From: Actinomyces sp. B33
GTDB taxonomy: Bacteria > Actinomycetota > Actinomycetes > Actinomycetales > Actinomycetaceae
Reading direction: 5' to 3'
Assembly (NCBI RefSeq): GCF_028437565.1
Contig: NZ_JAMRYR010000001.1
Span: 310,001-374,000 of the forward strand
DNA: 64,000 bases
A model generated the notes under the pieces. That model did no database searches. It saw nothing but the letters and a program-made list of their open reading frames with translations, and had not been told where the DNA came from. Both the position numbers and the translations under genes were made by a program. Below are positions 8,530-17,672 of the stretch, in pieces (position 1 is the first letter of the stretch; each line of letters starts with the position of its first letter).

Positions 8530-9441
8530 ATGATCGAGGCCCACGCACTGACCAAGAGATACGGATCGACGACCGCCGTCGACGACGTCTCCTTCACCAT
8601 CGAACCGGGCACCGTCACCGGATTCCTCGGACCCAACGGGGCCGGCAAGTCGACGACGATGCGCATGATCATGGGACTCGACGCCCCGACCTCGGGCAGC
8701 GTCACCGTCAACGGCAAGCCCTACCGCGACCTCGCCGCCCCCCTGTGCGAGGTCGGCGCGCTCCTCGACGCGAAGGGCGTTCACGGATCGCGCTCGGCCC
8801 GCGCCCACCTCGTCCAACTCGCCGTCTCCAACGGCATCCCCCTGACGCGCGTCGACGAGGTCCTCGAGCTGACCGGCCTGACGTCGGTCGCCAAGAAGCC
8901 CGTCAAGGGATTCAGCCTCGGCATGGGCCAGCGCCTGGGGATCGCCGCGGCCCTCATCGGCGACCCCCAGACCCTGATCTTCGACGAGCCCGTCAACGGC
9001 CTCGACCCCGACGGCGTGCGCTGGGTCCGCCAGACCTGCCGGCGCCTGGCCGACGAGGGCCGCACCGTCTTCATCTCCTCGCACCTGATGAGCGAGATGG
9101 CCCAGACCGCCGATCAGCTCCTCGTCATCGGGCGCGGGAGGATCATCGCCTCCGGCCCCGTCGACGAGGTCATCGCGGCGACGACCTCCGACTCCGTGCG
9201 CCTGCGCACCCCCCGCCCCCAGGAGCTGCGCGCCCTCCTCGCCTCCCATGGCATCGAGGCCGGGCCCGGCGAGGACGGCTCCCTCATCACCACGAGCGCC
9301 ACCGCCGAGCGGATCGGCGACCTCGCAGCCGGGGCGGGCATCGCCCTCCACGAACTCGTGACGATCCGCGCCTCCCTCGAGGAGGCCTACATGGCCCTGA
9401 CCCACGACGAGGTCGAGTACACCCAGGCGGGCGCCCGATGA
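8530..9441 (+). CDS. ABC transporter ATP-binding protein (BcrA-like drug exporter)
   Basis: The 303-residue ATPase subunit of an ABC-2 type exporter. Walker A is GPNGAGKST (K40), the signature is FSLGMGQRLGIA, Walker B is LIFDEPVNGLD and the H loop is FISSHLMSEMA. A roughly 80-residue C-terminal extension follows, as in BcrA/lantibiotic-immunity ATPases. ATG at 8530 has a strong GGAAGGAG site; the open frame extends upstream but without one. Its stop overlaps the permease start (ATGA). Substrate is not predictable; peptide or drug export is the family expectation. Confidence 0.92.
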   Translation: MIEAHALTKRYGSTTAVDDVSFTIEPGTVTGFLGPNGAGKSTTMRMIMGLDAPTSGSVTVNGKPYRDLAAPLCEVGALLDAKGVHGSRSARAHLVQLAVSNGIPLTRVDEVLELTGLTSVAKKPVKGFSLGMGQRLGIAAALIGDPQTLIFDEPVNGLDPDGVRWVRQTCRRLADEGRTVFISSHLMSEMAQTADQLLVIGRGRIIASGPVDEVIAATTSDSVRLRTPRPQELRALLASHGIEAGPGEDGSLITTSATAERIGDLAAGAGIALHELVTIRASLEEAYMALTHDEVEYTQAGAR

Positions 9442-10331
9442 ACGCCCCCACCGCCCCCCGAACCGACCAGCACCCGCAGGAGACCCCCATGACGACCGAT
9501 TCCCCCTTCGCCTGGTCCACGGCCCGCCGCCGGACGATCGCCGGACGGCAGACCCCGTGGCGCGCGGTCCGCGCCGAATGGATCAAGCTGCGCTCCCTGC
9601 GCTCGACATGGGTGACGAGCCTGGCGACCGTCGCGATCACCGTCGCCTTCGGCGCGGGAATGACCATCGCTTTGGCCTCCTTCGATGGAGGCTCCGCCGA
9701 GGCCCCCCACATGATCGCCGCCGGGTCGATCTTCGGCCAGCTCGTCGTCGCGGTCCTCGGCGCCCTCATCGTCACCGGCGAGTACTCCTCGGGCCAGATC
9801 CGCTCGACCCTGGCCGCGACCCCCAAGCGGACGCGGGTCCTCCTCGGCAAGTCCCTCGTCGGCGCCGCATGGGCCTTCCTCCTGGGAGCCGCCTCCATCC
9901 TCATCGCCTGGGGGATCTCCTTCCCCTTCCTCGGCGAGCACGCGATCGGCCTGACCGACCCCGAGTACCTCGGCTACGTGTGGGGCACCGCGCTGTCCTA
10001 CGCCGGGATCTCCCTGATGTCCTCGGCCCTCGGATTCCTCCTGCGCTCGACCGCCGGAGCCGTGACGGCGATCGCCGTCCTCCTCTTCGTCCTGACGATC
10101 CCGCTGAGCGTCGCGGCGGTCAAATGGGACTGGGCCACCAAGATCGCTCAGGTGCTGCCCGGCAACGTGGCCTCGGCCGTCGCCGACCCGTTCTCGCTCG
10201 CGCACACGTGGGCGGACGCCGATCCGGCGCAGTTCCTCACCCATGCGCAGGCCGTGTGGATCTTCGCCGCGTGGGCGATCATCCCGCTGGTCGTCGCGTG
10301 GGCGGTCTTCTCCAGGCGCGACGCCGCCTGA
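9438..10331 (+). CDS. ABC-2 type permease
   Basis: The membrane partner of the preceding ATPase, 297 residues. About 35 N-terminal residues are polar, then WRAVRAEWIKLRSLRSTW leads into six predicted hydrophobic segments. A GEYSSGQIRSTLAATPKR loop between helices 2 and 3 is typical of BcrB/ABC-2 permeases. I chose ATG at 9438 because it overlaps the ATPase stop; an ATG at 9489 after GGAG is an alternative and would remove the polar leader. It ends 50 bases before a strong hairpin shared with gpmA. Confidence 0.88.
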   Translation: MNAPTAPRTDQHPQETPMTTDSPFAWSTARRRTIAGRQTPWRAVRAEWIKLRSLRSTWVTSLATVAITVAFGAGMTIALASFDGGSAEAPHMIAAGSIFGQLVVAVLGALIVTGEYSSGQIRSTLAATPKRTRVLLGKSLVGAAWAFLLGAASILIAWGISFPFLGEHAIGLTDPEYLGYVWGTALSYAGISLMSSALGFLLRSTAGAVTAIAVLLFVLTIPLSVAAVKWDWATKIAQVLPGNVASAVADPFSLAHTWADADPAQFLTHAQAVWIFAAWAIIPLVVAWAVFSRRDAA

Positions 10332-10380
10332 GCCCTTCGTCGGCCCGCGGGTCTGCGGGTCGACGAGACGGCAGGCGCGA

Positions 10381-10414
10381 GAAGGCTCCGAGGACCACGA
10401 TCCTCGGAGCCTTC
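10381..10414. terminator. Bidirectional terminator hairpin
   Basis: A perfect 14-bp stem (10381-10394 with 10401-10414) and 6-base loop lie between the convergent ABC permease and gpmA. There is no long T run, as is common in high-GC actinobacteria. Confidence 0.75.
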
Positions 10415-10444
10415 TCACATCCCGGGAGGCCGTCCCGGATCAGA

Positions 10445-11182
10445 TCACTTGCCCTGGTTGGCGACGGCGGCGATCTTCGCCTCCGCCTCGGGATCGAGGT
10501 AGGTGCCGCCCTTCTTGACGGGCGCGAGGGTCTCCTCGTCGAGCTCGTAGACGAGCGGGATGCCGGTGGGGATGTTGACGCCGGCGATCTCGTCGTCGGA
10601 GATGCCGTCGAGGTGCTTGACGATGGCGCGCAGCGAGTTGCCGTGCGCGGCGATCATCACGGTCTTGCCGGTGGTGATGGCCGGGACGATCGTCGACTCC
10701 CAGTAGGGCAGGAGGCGCTCGAGGACGTCCTTGAGGCACTCGGTCGCGGGGATCGGCTCACCGGCGTAGCGCGGGTCGGCGTCCTGGGAGAACTCCGATC
10801 CGGCCTCGATCGCGGGCGGCGGCACGTCGTAGGAGCGGCGCCACTGCATGAACTGATCCTCGCCGTACTCGTCGCGGATCTCCTTCTTGTTCTTGCCCTG
10901 GAGGGCGCCGTAGTGGCGCTCGTTGAGGCGCCAGTCGCGCTGGACGGGGATCCAGTGGCGATCGGCGGCGTCGAGGGCGAGGTTGGCCGTCATGATCGCG
11001 CGGCGCAGCATCGAGGTGAAGAGGAGGTCGGGCAGGACGCCCGCCTCCTTGAGGAGCTCGCCGCCGTGGACGGCCTCGGCCCGGCCCTTGTCCGACAGGG
11101 GCACGTCGACCCAGCCGGTGAAGAGGTTCTTCGCGTTCCAATCGCTCTCGCCGTGGCGGAGCAGCACCAGTGTGTATGTCAT
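10445..11182 (-). CDS. gpmA: 2,3-bisphosphoglycerate-dependent phosphoglycerate mutase
   Basis: A glycolytic enzyme interconverting 3- and 2-phosphoglycerate through a phosphohistidine. The 245-residue protein has the catalytic RHGESDWN motif (H10), [14 protein letters not shown] in the middle and the second catalytic histidine in [15 protein letters not shown]. The ATG at 11182 places the RHG motif at the expected position; a longer frame reaches 11218 but adds no family sequence. An AACAAT hexamer sits six bases upstream and may be a leaderless -10. In mycobacteria this gene precedes senX3-regX3. Confidence 0.96.
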   Translation of the reverse strand: MTYTLVLLRHGESDWNAKNLFTGWVDVPLSDKGRAEAVHGGELLKEAGVLPDLLFTSMLRRAIMTANLALDAADRHWIPVQRDWRLNERHYGALQGKNKKEIRDEYGEDQFMQWRRSYDVPPPAIEAGSEFSQDADPRYAGEPIPATECLKDVLERLLPYWESTIVPAITTGKTVMIAAHGNSLRAIVKHLDGISDDEIAGVNIPTGIPLVYELDEETLAPVKKGGTYLDPEAEAKIAAVANQGK

Positions 11183-11280
11183 GCCCCCATTGTTCCATCG
11201 ACCCGAGGGGCTTGTCACGATCGCGCGGGACGATCGGAGTGCGGCCGATCACCATCGTCGGCGCGCCGACGAATAAGACT

Positions 11281-11317
11281 CGACTCGGGCGCCCGGATTC
11301 TCCGGGCGCCCGAGTCG
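11281..11317 (-). terminator. Strong hairpin downstream of lsr2
   Basis: A perfect 17-bp stem (11281-11297 with 11301-11317) closes on a 3-base loop. It lies just beyond the lsr2 stop on the minus strand and just upstream of gpmA, so it should insulate gpmA. Confidence 0.75.
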
Positions 11318-11321
11318 GGGA

Positions 11322-11343
11322 GGGGTTCTCGTCCGAGAACCCC
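11322..11343 (-). terminator. Second hairpin downstream of lsr2
   Basis: A 9-bp stem GGGGTTCTC/GAGAACCCC with a GTCC loop sits directly between the lsr2 stop and the larger hairpin, making a tandem terminator. Confidence 0.55.
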
Positions 11344-11357
11344 TGGAATTCACTCGC

Positions 11358-11675
11358 TCACTTAGTGGCCGCGGTGTACTTCTCGACGATCTCGGCGGGG
11401 ATGCGGCCACGGTCGGAGACCTCGATGCCGTTGGCCCGTGCCCATTCGCGGATCTTGCCAGAATCGATCGCCGAGGAGGCCTTGCGGCTGCGAACGGCGC
11501 GGCCTCCGGTGCGGCGGCCGGCGTCGATCCAGCGCCCGAGGGCGTCGCGGAATTCGGAGATGTTCTCCTCCGACAGATCGATCTCGTAGCTCACTCCGTC
11601 GAAGGCGAAGGAAACGGTGCGAGCGGCGATGGTCCCGTCGATGTCGTCGACGAGCTCGACGCGGGTCTTCTTCAT
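11358..11675 (-). CDS. lsr2: Lsr2 nucleoid-associated protein
   Basis: A 105-residue H-NS-like protein that binds AT-rich DNA and silences foreign genes. The N-terminal dimerisation domain reads VELVDDIDGTIAARTVSFAFDG and DLSEENISEFRDAL; the C-terminal domain has REWARANGIEVSDRGRIPAEIV, with the RGR AT-hook-like triplet that enters the minor groove. ATG at 11675 follows AAAGGA. The DNA just upstream (11676-11930) is clearly richer in AT than its surroundings, which would allow self-regulation (inference). Monocistronic, closed by tandem hairpins. Confidence 0.95.
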   Translation of the reverse strand: MKKTRVELVDDIDGTIAARTVSFAFDGVSYEIDLSEENISEFRDALGRWIDAGRRTGGRAVRSRKASSAIDSGKIREWARANGIEVSDRGRIPAEIVEKYTAATK

Positions 11676-11977
11676 GGGAATCCTTTCTTCTGGAATTCGA
11701 CTGGCGCGAATTCTTCTTCCCCATTGACTTCCGTATCGAACGCTAATGGAGGAACGAGAGGAATTCAAGAAGGGCGCACTCGATATCATTCGTGTGAGCG
11801 ATCACTATTATCATGCGGGATTCTCGCCGAATAACCCGTCGCACGGATTCGACGATTCCATTCGCCGATTCGCGCCCGTCGCGGAAAAGAATCCCGCGTC
11901 GAGGGATGAGCGCCGCCCCTGGAGACGGCCCCGTTAGCGGGAGCGCCCCGCCGACCGCGCGGATCGGCGCGAAACGA
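11676..11977. other. AT-richer spacer upstream of lsr2
   Basis: About 300 bases without a convincing gene. It is unusually rich in GAATTC-like and ATT/AAT words compared with the rest of the window. A 63-codon frame at 11746-11937 has no ribosome site and no recognisable product. It probably holds the lsr2 promoter and binding sites for Lsr2 itself. Confidence 0.4.
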
Positions 11978-12007
11978 TTGACACCACTTAGTTGAAAGTT
12001 GTAAATT
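11978..12007 (+). promoter_or_regulatory. Promoter of the marR transcription unit
   Basis: TTGACA at 11978-11983 and TAAATT at 12002-12007 are 18 bases apart. Between them lies AGTTGAA-AGTTGTA, a short direct repeat that could bind the downstream MarR protein (inference). Confidence 0.55.
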
Positions 12008-12037
12008 TATTCATCGATCCCGACCCGCAGGACTGAC

Positions 12038-12298
12038 ATGCACTTCGGACTCATCAGCGTCTGCCATCCCACCACCGGAAGCGCCCTCAACGACGACGGC
12101 GCCCCCGCGCACTCATCGACGGCCCGCCCCGCCGAGGCCGTCCGCGAATCCCCGGCCGGCCGCTCCCCCGCGCCCCTCTCCGCTGTCGGGACACGAACGA
12201 CCCGCATCCGACCCCTCGCCCGCCGGGTCACCGGCCCCCTCGTCAGCGAGCATCCCGGATGCTCCGACCTCGAGACCCTCCCCGGAGGACGACGATGA
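12038..12298 (+). CDS. 86-codon ORF coupled to marR; possible gene remnant
   Basis: Starts at ATG 12038 after AGGA and behind a good promoter, and its TGA overlaps the marR ATG (ATGA at 12295-12298), so it is placed like a real cistron. The first residues, MHFGLISVCHPTTGS, recall the N-terminus of luciferase-like flavin monooxygenases, which often sit next to MarR genes in actinobacteria. The rest is low-complexity and too short for such an enzyme. It may be an internally deleted monooxygenase or just a leader peptide. Product unknown. Confidence 0.4.
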   Translation: MHFGLISVCHPTTGSALNDDGAPAHSSTARPAEAVRESPAGRSPAPLSAVGTRTTRIRPLARRVTGPLVSEHPGCSDLETLPGGRR

Positions 12299-12747
12299 CC
12301 GAGCTGGCAGCCGACGCGCGAGGACGCGCCTGGGAGGCCTACTTCACGACGACGGCCCGCCTGTCGACGGCCATCGAGGCCGCTCTCAAGGCGGAGTGCT
12401 CGGTGAGCCTGCCGGAGTACAACGTCCTCCTCCAGGTCCACCGGGCCGGGTCGGAGGGGATCCGACCGTCGGCGCTCGCGCGCGAGGTCGTCTTCAGCCC
12501 CTCGCGCCTGACGCACACGATCCGCCGCCTCGTCGAACGCGGGCACGTCGTCCGGACCTCCTGCCAGGGCGACGGGCGCGGGGGCATCGTCCGGCTGACC
12601 GACGACGGGGAGCGGGCCTACCGGGCCGCCGCCGAGGTCCAGCGCGCGGTGATCCGCCGCTACGCCCTCGCCGGCCTGAGCGACGAGGAGATCAGGGTCC
12701 TCAACCGGGTGTTCACGCGGATCGCCGGCCGGCTCGACGAGGACTGA
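12295..12747 (+). CDS. MarR family transcriptional regulator
   Basis: A 150-residue dimeric winged-helix regulator. The N-terminal helix is TARLSTAIEAALKAEC; the recognition part is IRPSALAREVVFSPSRLTHTIRRLVERGHVVR, followed by a wing containing GDGRGGIVRLTDDG. The ATG at 12295 has GGAGG six bases upstream and overlaps the stop of the preceding small ORF. Such proteins usually sense phenolic or oxidising compounds and repress a neighbouring enzyme; the candidate enzyme here is the degraded ORF upstream. No intact target gene lies nearby. Confidence 0.9.
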   Translation: MTELAADARGRAWEAYFTTTARLSTAIEAALKAECSVSLPEYNVLLQVHRAGSEGIRPSALAREVVFSPSRLTHTIRRLVERGHVVRTSCQGDGRGGIVRLTDDGERAYRAAAEVQRAVIRRYALAGLSDEEIRVLNRVFTRIAGRLDED

Positions 12748-12751
12748 GGGC

Positions 12752-12786
12752 GCCGTCCGGGAGTCGCGGCCGACCCCCTGGACGGC
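12752..12786. terminator. Hairpin between convergent marR and hemH
   Basis: GCCGTCC arms extend into a 15-base imperfect stem (12752-12766 with 12771-12786, one bulge). It sits five bases after the marR stop. Confidence 0.45.
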
Positions 12787-12860
12787 GGATGGCGCGGGCC
12801 TCGGCGCCGCGACGTCGGGAGGGCGCCCGCGGGGGCACGGGGCGGCGCCGGGGCGCGCGG

Positions 12861-13919
12861 TCAGTCGATCCAGCCGGCGAGGGCGCGCCTGGCCTCGTCG
12901 AGGAGCGCGGCGACCGCGCCCGGGGAGTCGTTGCCCCACCGGATGTAGTGGAACTCGCGCCCGCCGGCCTTGTGGAAGGTCTCGCGGTTGAGCTGGTCGA
13001 TCTCCTCGAGGGTCTCCAGGCAGTCCGCCATGAACCCTGGGCAGACGACGTCGACGCGGCCCGCCCCCGCCCCGCCGAGGGCGGCGACGGTGTCGATGGT
13101 CGCGGGGGTGAGCCACTGGGCCGGACCGAAGACCGACTGGAAGGTCGTCTCGAGGGCGCCGGCGGGCAGTCCGAGCCGGGCCGCGAGAGCGCGGGAGGTG
13201 GCCTCGCATTCGGATCGGTAGGGGTCGCCCGCCTCGTGCATGGCGACGGGGATCGAGTGGTAGGAGGCGAGCAGCCGGTCGCCGGCGGCGAAGTCGGGCC
13301 GCCCGTGCTCGGACCAGTGGGCCTCGAGGGCGGTGGCCAGGGCCTCGATGTACGTCGCCGATTCGGGGAAGGAGCGGGCGAGGCGCAGGTCCAGATGATC
13401 GCGGCGCTGCTGGAGCCAACGGGCGACGACGTCGTTGATCGAGGCGACGGTGGTCGCCGAGTACTGGGGGTAGGCGGGCAGGACGACGACCCTGCGGCAC
13501 CCGGCGGCGTAGAGCTCGTCGAGGACGTCGAAGAGGTTGGGGGCGCCGTAGCGCATGGCGGGACGGACGACGGCCGCGCCGCCGAGGGCGTCCTGGAGGA
13601 GCCGGGCCTGGCTCCTCGTGTAGTGCATGAGGGGGGAGCCCTCGTCCATCCACACGGTCCGGTACTTCTCGGCGGTCCGGGCGGGGCGGACCCGCAGGAT
13701 GATCCCCTCGAGGATCGGCCGCCACAGGAGCGGGCTCATCTCGATGACGCGGCGGTCGGAGAGGAACTCGCGCAGGTAGGCGCGCACGTCCCGGGTCGTC
13801 GGCGCGGCGGGGGTGCCGAGGTTGACGAGGACGACGGCGGGGGGCTGCGCGCCGTCCCCGCGCGCGGGCGGGGCGCTGCGGCGGCAGTCGTTTTCTGACG
13901 CGCTCATCGATTCCGTCAT
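12861..13919 (-). CDS. hemH: Ferrochelatase (coproporphyrin ferrochelatase type)
   Basis: Inserts ferrous iron into the porphyrin ring; in actinobacteria the substrate is coproporphyrin III. The 352-residue length is normal. After a short polar leader the fold begins VVLVNLGTPAAPTTRDVRAYL. The catalytic histidine H221 lies in LLASYHSIPVAMH, and VDVVCPGFMADCLETLEEID is the conserved C-terminal motif with the metal-site acid residue. Start ATG at 13919 is seven bases from a TAGCCT -10; ATG at 13907 is an alternative. It stands alone, convergent with marR, with no other heme gene nearby. Confidence 0.94.
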   Translation of the reverse strand: MTESMSASENDCRRSAPPARGDGAQPPAVVLVNLGTPAAPTTRDVRAYLREFLSDRRVIEMSPLLWRPILEGIILRVRPARTAEKYRTVWMDEGSPLMHYTRSQARLLQDALGGAAVVRPAMRYGAPNLFDVLDELYAAGCRRVVVLPAYPQYSATTVASINDVVARWLQQRRDHLDLRLARSFPESATYIEALATALEAHWSEHGRPDFAAGDRLLASYHSIPVAMHEAGDPYRSECEATSRALAARLGLPAGALETTFQSVFGPAQWLTPATIDTVAALGGAGAGRVDVVCPGFMADCLETLEEIDQLNRETFHKAGGREFHYIRWGNDSPGAVAALLDEARRALAGWID

Positions 13920-13926
13920 GACGGAC

Positions 13927-13932
13927 AGGCTA
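13927..13932 (-). promoter_or_regulatory. -10 element of hemH, near-leaderless
   Basis: TAGCCT on the minus strand with seven bases to the ATG at 13919; no ribosome site between. Confidence 0.4.
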
Positions 13933-14028
13933 CTGGGTTGGCGCCGGCCTGTTCGTGACGCTTTGTCGTCAAGCGATCGGGCCCGCGACCCCTCCCCCGC
14001 GACGGGGCAGCCGGTCGACGGCCGGCGG

Positions 14029-15630
14029 TCAGAAGATCGCGTCGAGCCCGACGGCGATGAGGGCCGAGGCCGCCGCCGACGCCGGCAGGGTGATGACCCA
14101 CGCCGTCGCGATGGGCCGCATGAGGCGCCAATTCGCCGCTCGGTTGGCCACGCCGATGCCGAGGACCGCCCCGATGAGGATATGGGTCGACGACACCGGC
14201 AGGCCGAACGCGGAGGCGAGCATGACGACCGAGGCGGCGGCGAGCTCGGCGGTGAAGCCCGACGCCGGGTGGATCTCCGTCAGCCCGCTGCCGACCGTCT
14301 TGATGACATTGCGGCCGATGAACCACAGTCCCGACACGAGGGCGATGCCGCACACGACCGTCAGCGCCGCCGGGACGACCGCTTTCTCCCCGACCTCGCC
14401 GGTTTTGAGGACGTCGAGGACGGCGGCGAACGGCCCGATGGCGTTCGCGATGTCGTTGGAGCCGTGGCTGAAGGCGAAGGCCGCCGCCGTGAAGACCTGC
14501 ATCCACGAGAAGATGAGGAAGGTCGAGCGGGGCAGCGCGAGCTTGCGCAGGGACCGGGCGAGCGTGAAGATCGCCATCCATACGAGGACGCCGATCATGA
14601 GGATCACCATGACCGATCCCCCGGCGTTCAGCCCGATGTCGACATTGCGCAGCCCCTTGAAGACCACCATCGCCGCGACGATCATCGAGCCGATCGCCGC
14701 GAGCACCGGGACCCAGCGCTCGAGGGCCCGGTGGGCGTTGACGGACTCGGCGCGCCGATCGAGTTCGAAGAGCTCCTTGTAGAAGTCGGATTCGAGTTGC
14801 CCGGGCTCGAACTCGGGCAGGCGGATGGCGACGGCGTCACGGGCGATGGACCCGGTGTAGGAGGCCTGCTGGAGGGCGGTCAGCTGGTCGAAGCGCTCCC
14901 GGTGGCGCTGGGAGTGGGCCCGCCTCTCGCGGTCGATCTCCTCGAGCTGGGCGTTGGCCCGGTCGTTGTACGACAGGATCGACCGCTTGATCCACGAGTA
15001 GAGCGACCACGAGACGATGCCGCCGAGCAGCGGGGACAGGATCCACGAGATCGCGATCTCCCCGATCTGCGACCACTGGACCATGTCGAGGCCGCCGGTG
15101 CCCGAGGTGAGGCCGAGGGCGACGGCGGCGCCGATGATGCCGCCGATGATCGAGTGCGTCGTCGACACGGGCCAGCCGCGCCAGGTCGCGAAGAGCAGCC
15201 AGAGCGCGGCGCCCAGGAGGGCCGCCATCATGATGTAGGCGAAGCGGATCGGCTCGAGGTCGATGCCGCCCAGGTCGACGATGCCCGAGCGCACCGTGTC
15301 GGTGACGGACCCGCCGGCCAGGACCGCGCCGGCGACCTCGAACACGGCGGCGATGACGAGGGCCTGTTTGAGGGTCAGGGTCCCGGCGCCGACCGAGGTC
15401 CCGAAGGAGTTGGCGACATCGTTGCCCCCGATGTTGAACGCCATGAAGCAGCCGAAGGCGATCGTCAGGAGCAGGAGGGCGATGGTGGCGCCGGGGCCGA
15501 CGTAGCCCATCGCCCAGGCGGAGAACCCGAGGACTCCGACGACGAGGAGGAGTCCGAAGCCGAGGTGCCAGAGCCGGTCGTTTCCGGCGCGCGCGCCGCG
15601 GGTCGGCGCGCAGGTCGAGGGGGAGGTCAC
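14029..15630 (-). CDS. pitA: PiT family inorganic phosphate transporter
   Basis: A low-affinity phosphate:proton symporter of 533 residues in the inner membrane. The two family signature repeats are visible: [21 protein letters not shown] near residue 67 and [18 protein letters not shown] in the C-terminal half. Between them a charged cytoplasmic loop of about 120 residues (from [15 protein letters not shown] to ELDRRAES) separates the halves. The start is a GTG at 15630 with GGAAGG eleven bases upstream. No phoU-like accessory gene is adjacent. Control by the nearby SenX3-RegX3 system is plausible but unproven. Confidence 0.94.
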   Translation of the reverse strand: MTSPSTCAPTRGARAGNDRLWHLGFGLLLVVGVLGFSAWAMGYVGPGATIALLLLTIAFGCFMAFNIGGNDVANSFGTSVGAGTLTLKQALVIAAVFEVAGAVLAGGSVTDTVRSGIVDLGGIDLEPIRFAYIMMAALLGAALWLLFATWRGWPVSTTHSIIGGIIGAAVALGLTSGTGGLDMVQWSQIGEIAISWILSPLLGGIVSWSLYSWIKRSILSYNDRANAQLEEIDRERRAHSQRHRERFDQLTALQQASYTGSIARDAVAIRLPEFEPGQLESDFYKELFELDRRAESVNAHRALERWVPVLAAIGSMIVAAMVVFKGLRNVDIGLNAGGSVMVILMIGVLVWMAIFTLARSLRKLALPRSTFLIFSWMQVFTAAAFAFSHGSNDIANAIGPFAAVLDVLKTGEVGEKAVVPAALTVVCGIALVSGLWFIGRNVIKTVGSGLTEIHPASGFTAELAAASVVMLASAFGLPVSSTHILIGAVLGIGVANRAANWRLMRPIATAWVITLPASAAASALIAVGLDAIF

Positions 15631-15794
15631 GGGAGTGGTCGCCTTCCGTTGAGGATGGCGATGCCGGGTGGATCGCCATCCGTAGCGTCACGGGTCCACG
15701 TGAACGGAAGGTGAACAGAGAGGCGACTCGACTGTGGGACGGGACACATTCGCCGCCTCGCCCGTCCGACGCTCCGGCCCCGCGCCGGCGGGGC

Positions 15795-17672
15795 TCAGCC
15801 GTCGGCGCCCCTGCGCCCCCCGGCCGGGCCCGATCCGCTCCCGGGCGCCTGGCGGCGGCGCCGAGGCGCCGTGTAGAGCGGCTCGGCGGGGATCCATCGG
15901 CGGTGGGGGCGCCGCGGCGCCGCCTCGACGGTCTCCTCGACGAGGCTCGTGATCCGCTCGCGCAGGAGCCTGCGCTCGGCGCGGCGGCGCCGGTCGAGCT
16001 CGTCGGAGAACGCCATCGTCATCGCCACGCACGCGCCGACCATGACGATGGAGAACGGCAGTGCCGTGAGGACCGACAGGACCTGGAGGGCGCCCAGGCC
16101 CGCGGTCAGGTCCCCGGCGCCCGCGCCGGCCCACAGGAGGACGGCGGCGATGACCCCCTGGAACGCCGCCCAGAAGAGGCGGATCCCCAGTGGAGGCGTC
16201 TGGGCGCCCCCCGAGGAGAGCATCCCCAGGACGAAGGAGGCGGAATCGGAGCTCGTCACGAAGAACACGACGAGGAGGAGCATGAACAGTCCGGCGAGGA
16301 CGGCTCCGCCGGGGAGGCGGTCGACCATGGCGAAGAGCGCGGTCGTCGTCCACTGGTCGTCGGCCGTCAGGTCGGCGCCGCCGTAGATCTGCTGGAACAG
16401 GGCGGTGCCGCCCATGACGGTGAACCACAGGAAGGTGACGAGGGTGGGCACGCCGAGGACGCCGACGACGAACTCGCGGACGGTGCGCCCCTTGGAGATG
16501 CGGGCGATGAAGACGCCGACGAAGGGCGACCAGCTCATCCACCAGCCCCAGTAGTACGTCGTCCACGCGCCGAGCCACGCCTCGCCGTCGACCCCCTGGT
16601 AGGGCAGCGTGCGGAACGACATGGGGATGAAGTTCTGGATGTACTGGCCCAGGGATTGGACGAACTCGCGCATGACGAAGAGCGGCTCGCCCAGGACGAG
16701 GACGGCGACCATGAGGACCGCGGCGAGGACGAGGTTGCCGTTCGACAGGATCTTGATCCCGACGTCGAGGCCGGAGGCGACGGACAGGGCGGCGAGGGCG
16801 GAGATGACGAGGACGACGAGGAGGAGGACGGTCGGGGTCTGCGCGAGGACCCCCTGGAACTCGAGTCCGGCGGTGAACTGGGAGGCGCCGAACCCCAGGG
16901 AGGTGGCGACGCCGAAGAGGGTGCCGACGAGGGCCGCGATATCGATGACGTCTCCGATCCTTCCCTTGACCCTCTCGCCGAGGAGGGGCTCGAGGATCCA
17001 TCGGATCGAGACGGGCCGGCCCCGGCGGTGGCTCATGTAGGCGATGGAGACGCCGACGACGACGTAGATCGCCCAGGCGGACAGGCCCCAGTGGAGGAAG
17101 GTCGTGTTCATCGCGGACTGGGCGAGCGCCGACTCGGAGCCGGCGGCGGTCCCGGGGACGGGGTCGACGTAGTGGCTCAGCGGCTCGGCGACGCCCCAGA
17201 AGACGAGGCCGATGCCCATGCCTGCGGCGAAGAGCATGGCGAACCAGGAGGTGCGGGAGTACTCGGGCTCGTCGTCGTCGGAGCCCAGGACGATGTCGCC
17301 GTAGCGGGAGGCGGCGATGACGACCGAGAAGGCGACGAATCCGACGACGATGAGCGTGTAGTACCAGCCGATGTCGTTGACGACGGTCGAGGACACGGCC
17401 GAGACGATCTCCTGCGTCGAGGAGGGCCAGATGAGGACGGGGGCGATAAGGGCCAGGGCGATGAGGACCGCGGGGACGACGACGCCCCAGGAGACGGAGG
17501 CGTCGGCCTCGTCGGGGAGCGCGTCGTCGGGGGAGGCTCCCGCCACCGGGGCGGGAGTTCCGGGGGCCGATACGGTCATGGCCGCGGCCGCGGCGGTCGT
17601 CATATCGGCCGCGGAGCGCGTGCCGAGGGCCTCGTCGAGCGGTCTGTCGTCGGGCGCGAGGTCGGGGTTCAC
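15795..17672 (-). CDS. BCCT family betaine/choline/carnitine transporter
   Basis: A 625-residue sodium-coupled osmolyte carrier of the BetP/OpuD type. A polar N-terminal tail of about 65 residues precedes 12 predicted helices. The glycine stretch FAAGMGIGLVFWGVAEPL and the tryptophan motif WWMSWSPFVGVFIARISKGR mark the substrate path. The C-terminal tail is arginine-rich (RRRRAERRLLRERITSL), as in osmosensing BetP. Starts at GTG 17672 with GAGAGG upstream. Together with the OpuC-type importer at 61.5 kb it suggests a strong need for compatible solutes. Exact substrate undecided. Confidence 0.93.
   Translation of the reverse strand: MNPDLAPDDRPLDEALGTRSAADMTTAAAAAMTVSAPGTPAPVAGASPDDALPDEADASVSWGVVVPAVLIALALIAPVLIWPSSTQEIVSAVSSTVVNDIGWYYTLIVVGFVAFSVVIAASRYGDIVLGSDDDEPEYSRTSWFAMLFAAGMGIGLVFWGVAEPLSHYVDPVPGTAAGSESALAQSAMNTTFLHWGLSAWAIYVVVGVSIAYMSHRRGRPVSIRWILEPLLGERVKGRIGDVIDIAALVGTLFGVATSLGFGASQFTAGLEFQGVLAQTPTVLLLVVLVISALAALSVASGLDVGIKILSNGNLVLAAVLMVAVLVLGEPLFVMREFVQSLGQYIQNFIPMSFRTLPYQGVDGEAWLGAWTTYYWGWWMSWSPFVGVFIARISKGRTVREFVVGVLGVPTLVTFLWFTVMGGTALFQQIYGGADLTADDQWTTTALFAMVDRLPGGAVLAGLFMLLLVVFFVTSSDSASFVLGMLSSGGAQTPPLGIRLFWAAFQGVIAAVLLWAGAGAGDLTAGLGALQVLSVLTALPFSIVMVGACVAMTMAFSDELDRRRRAERRLLRERITSLVEETVEAAPRRPHRRWIPAEPLYTAPRRRRQAPGSGSGPAGGRRGADG

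Noticed and set aside
11746-11937. 63-codon ORF in the AT-rich spacer upstream of lsr2
   Set aside because: No ribosome site and no recognisable sequence; likely regulatory DNA.
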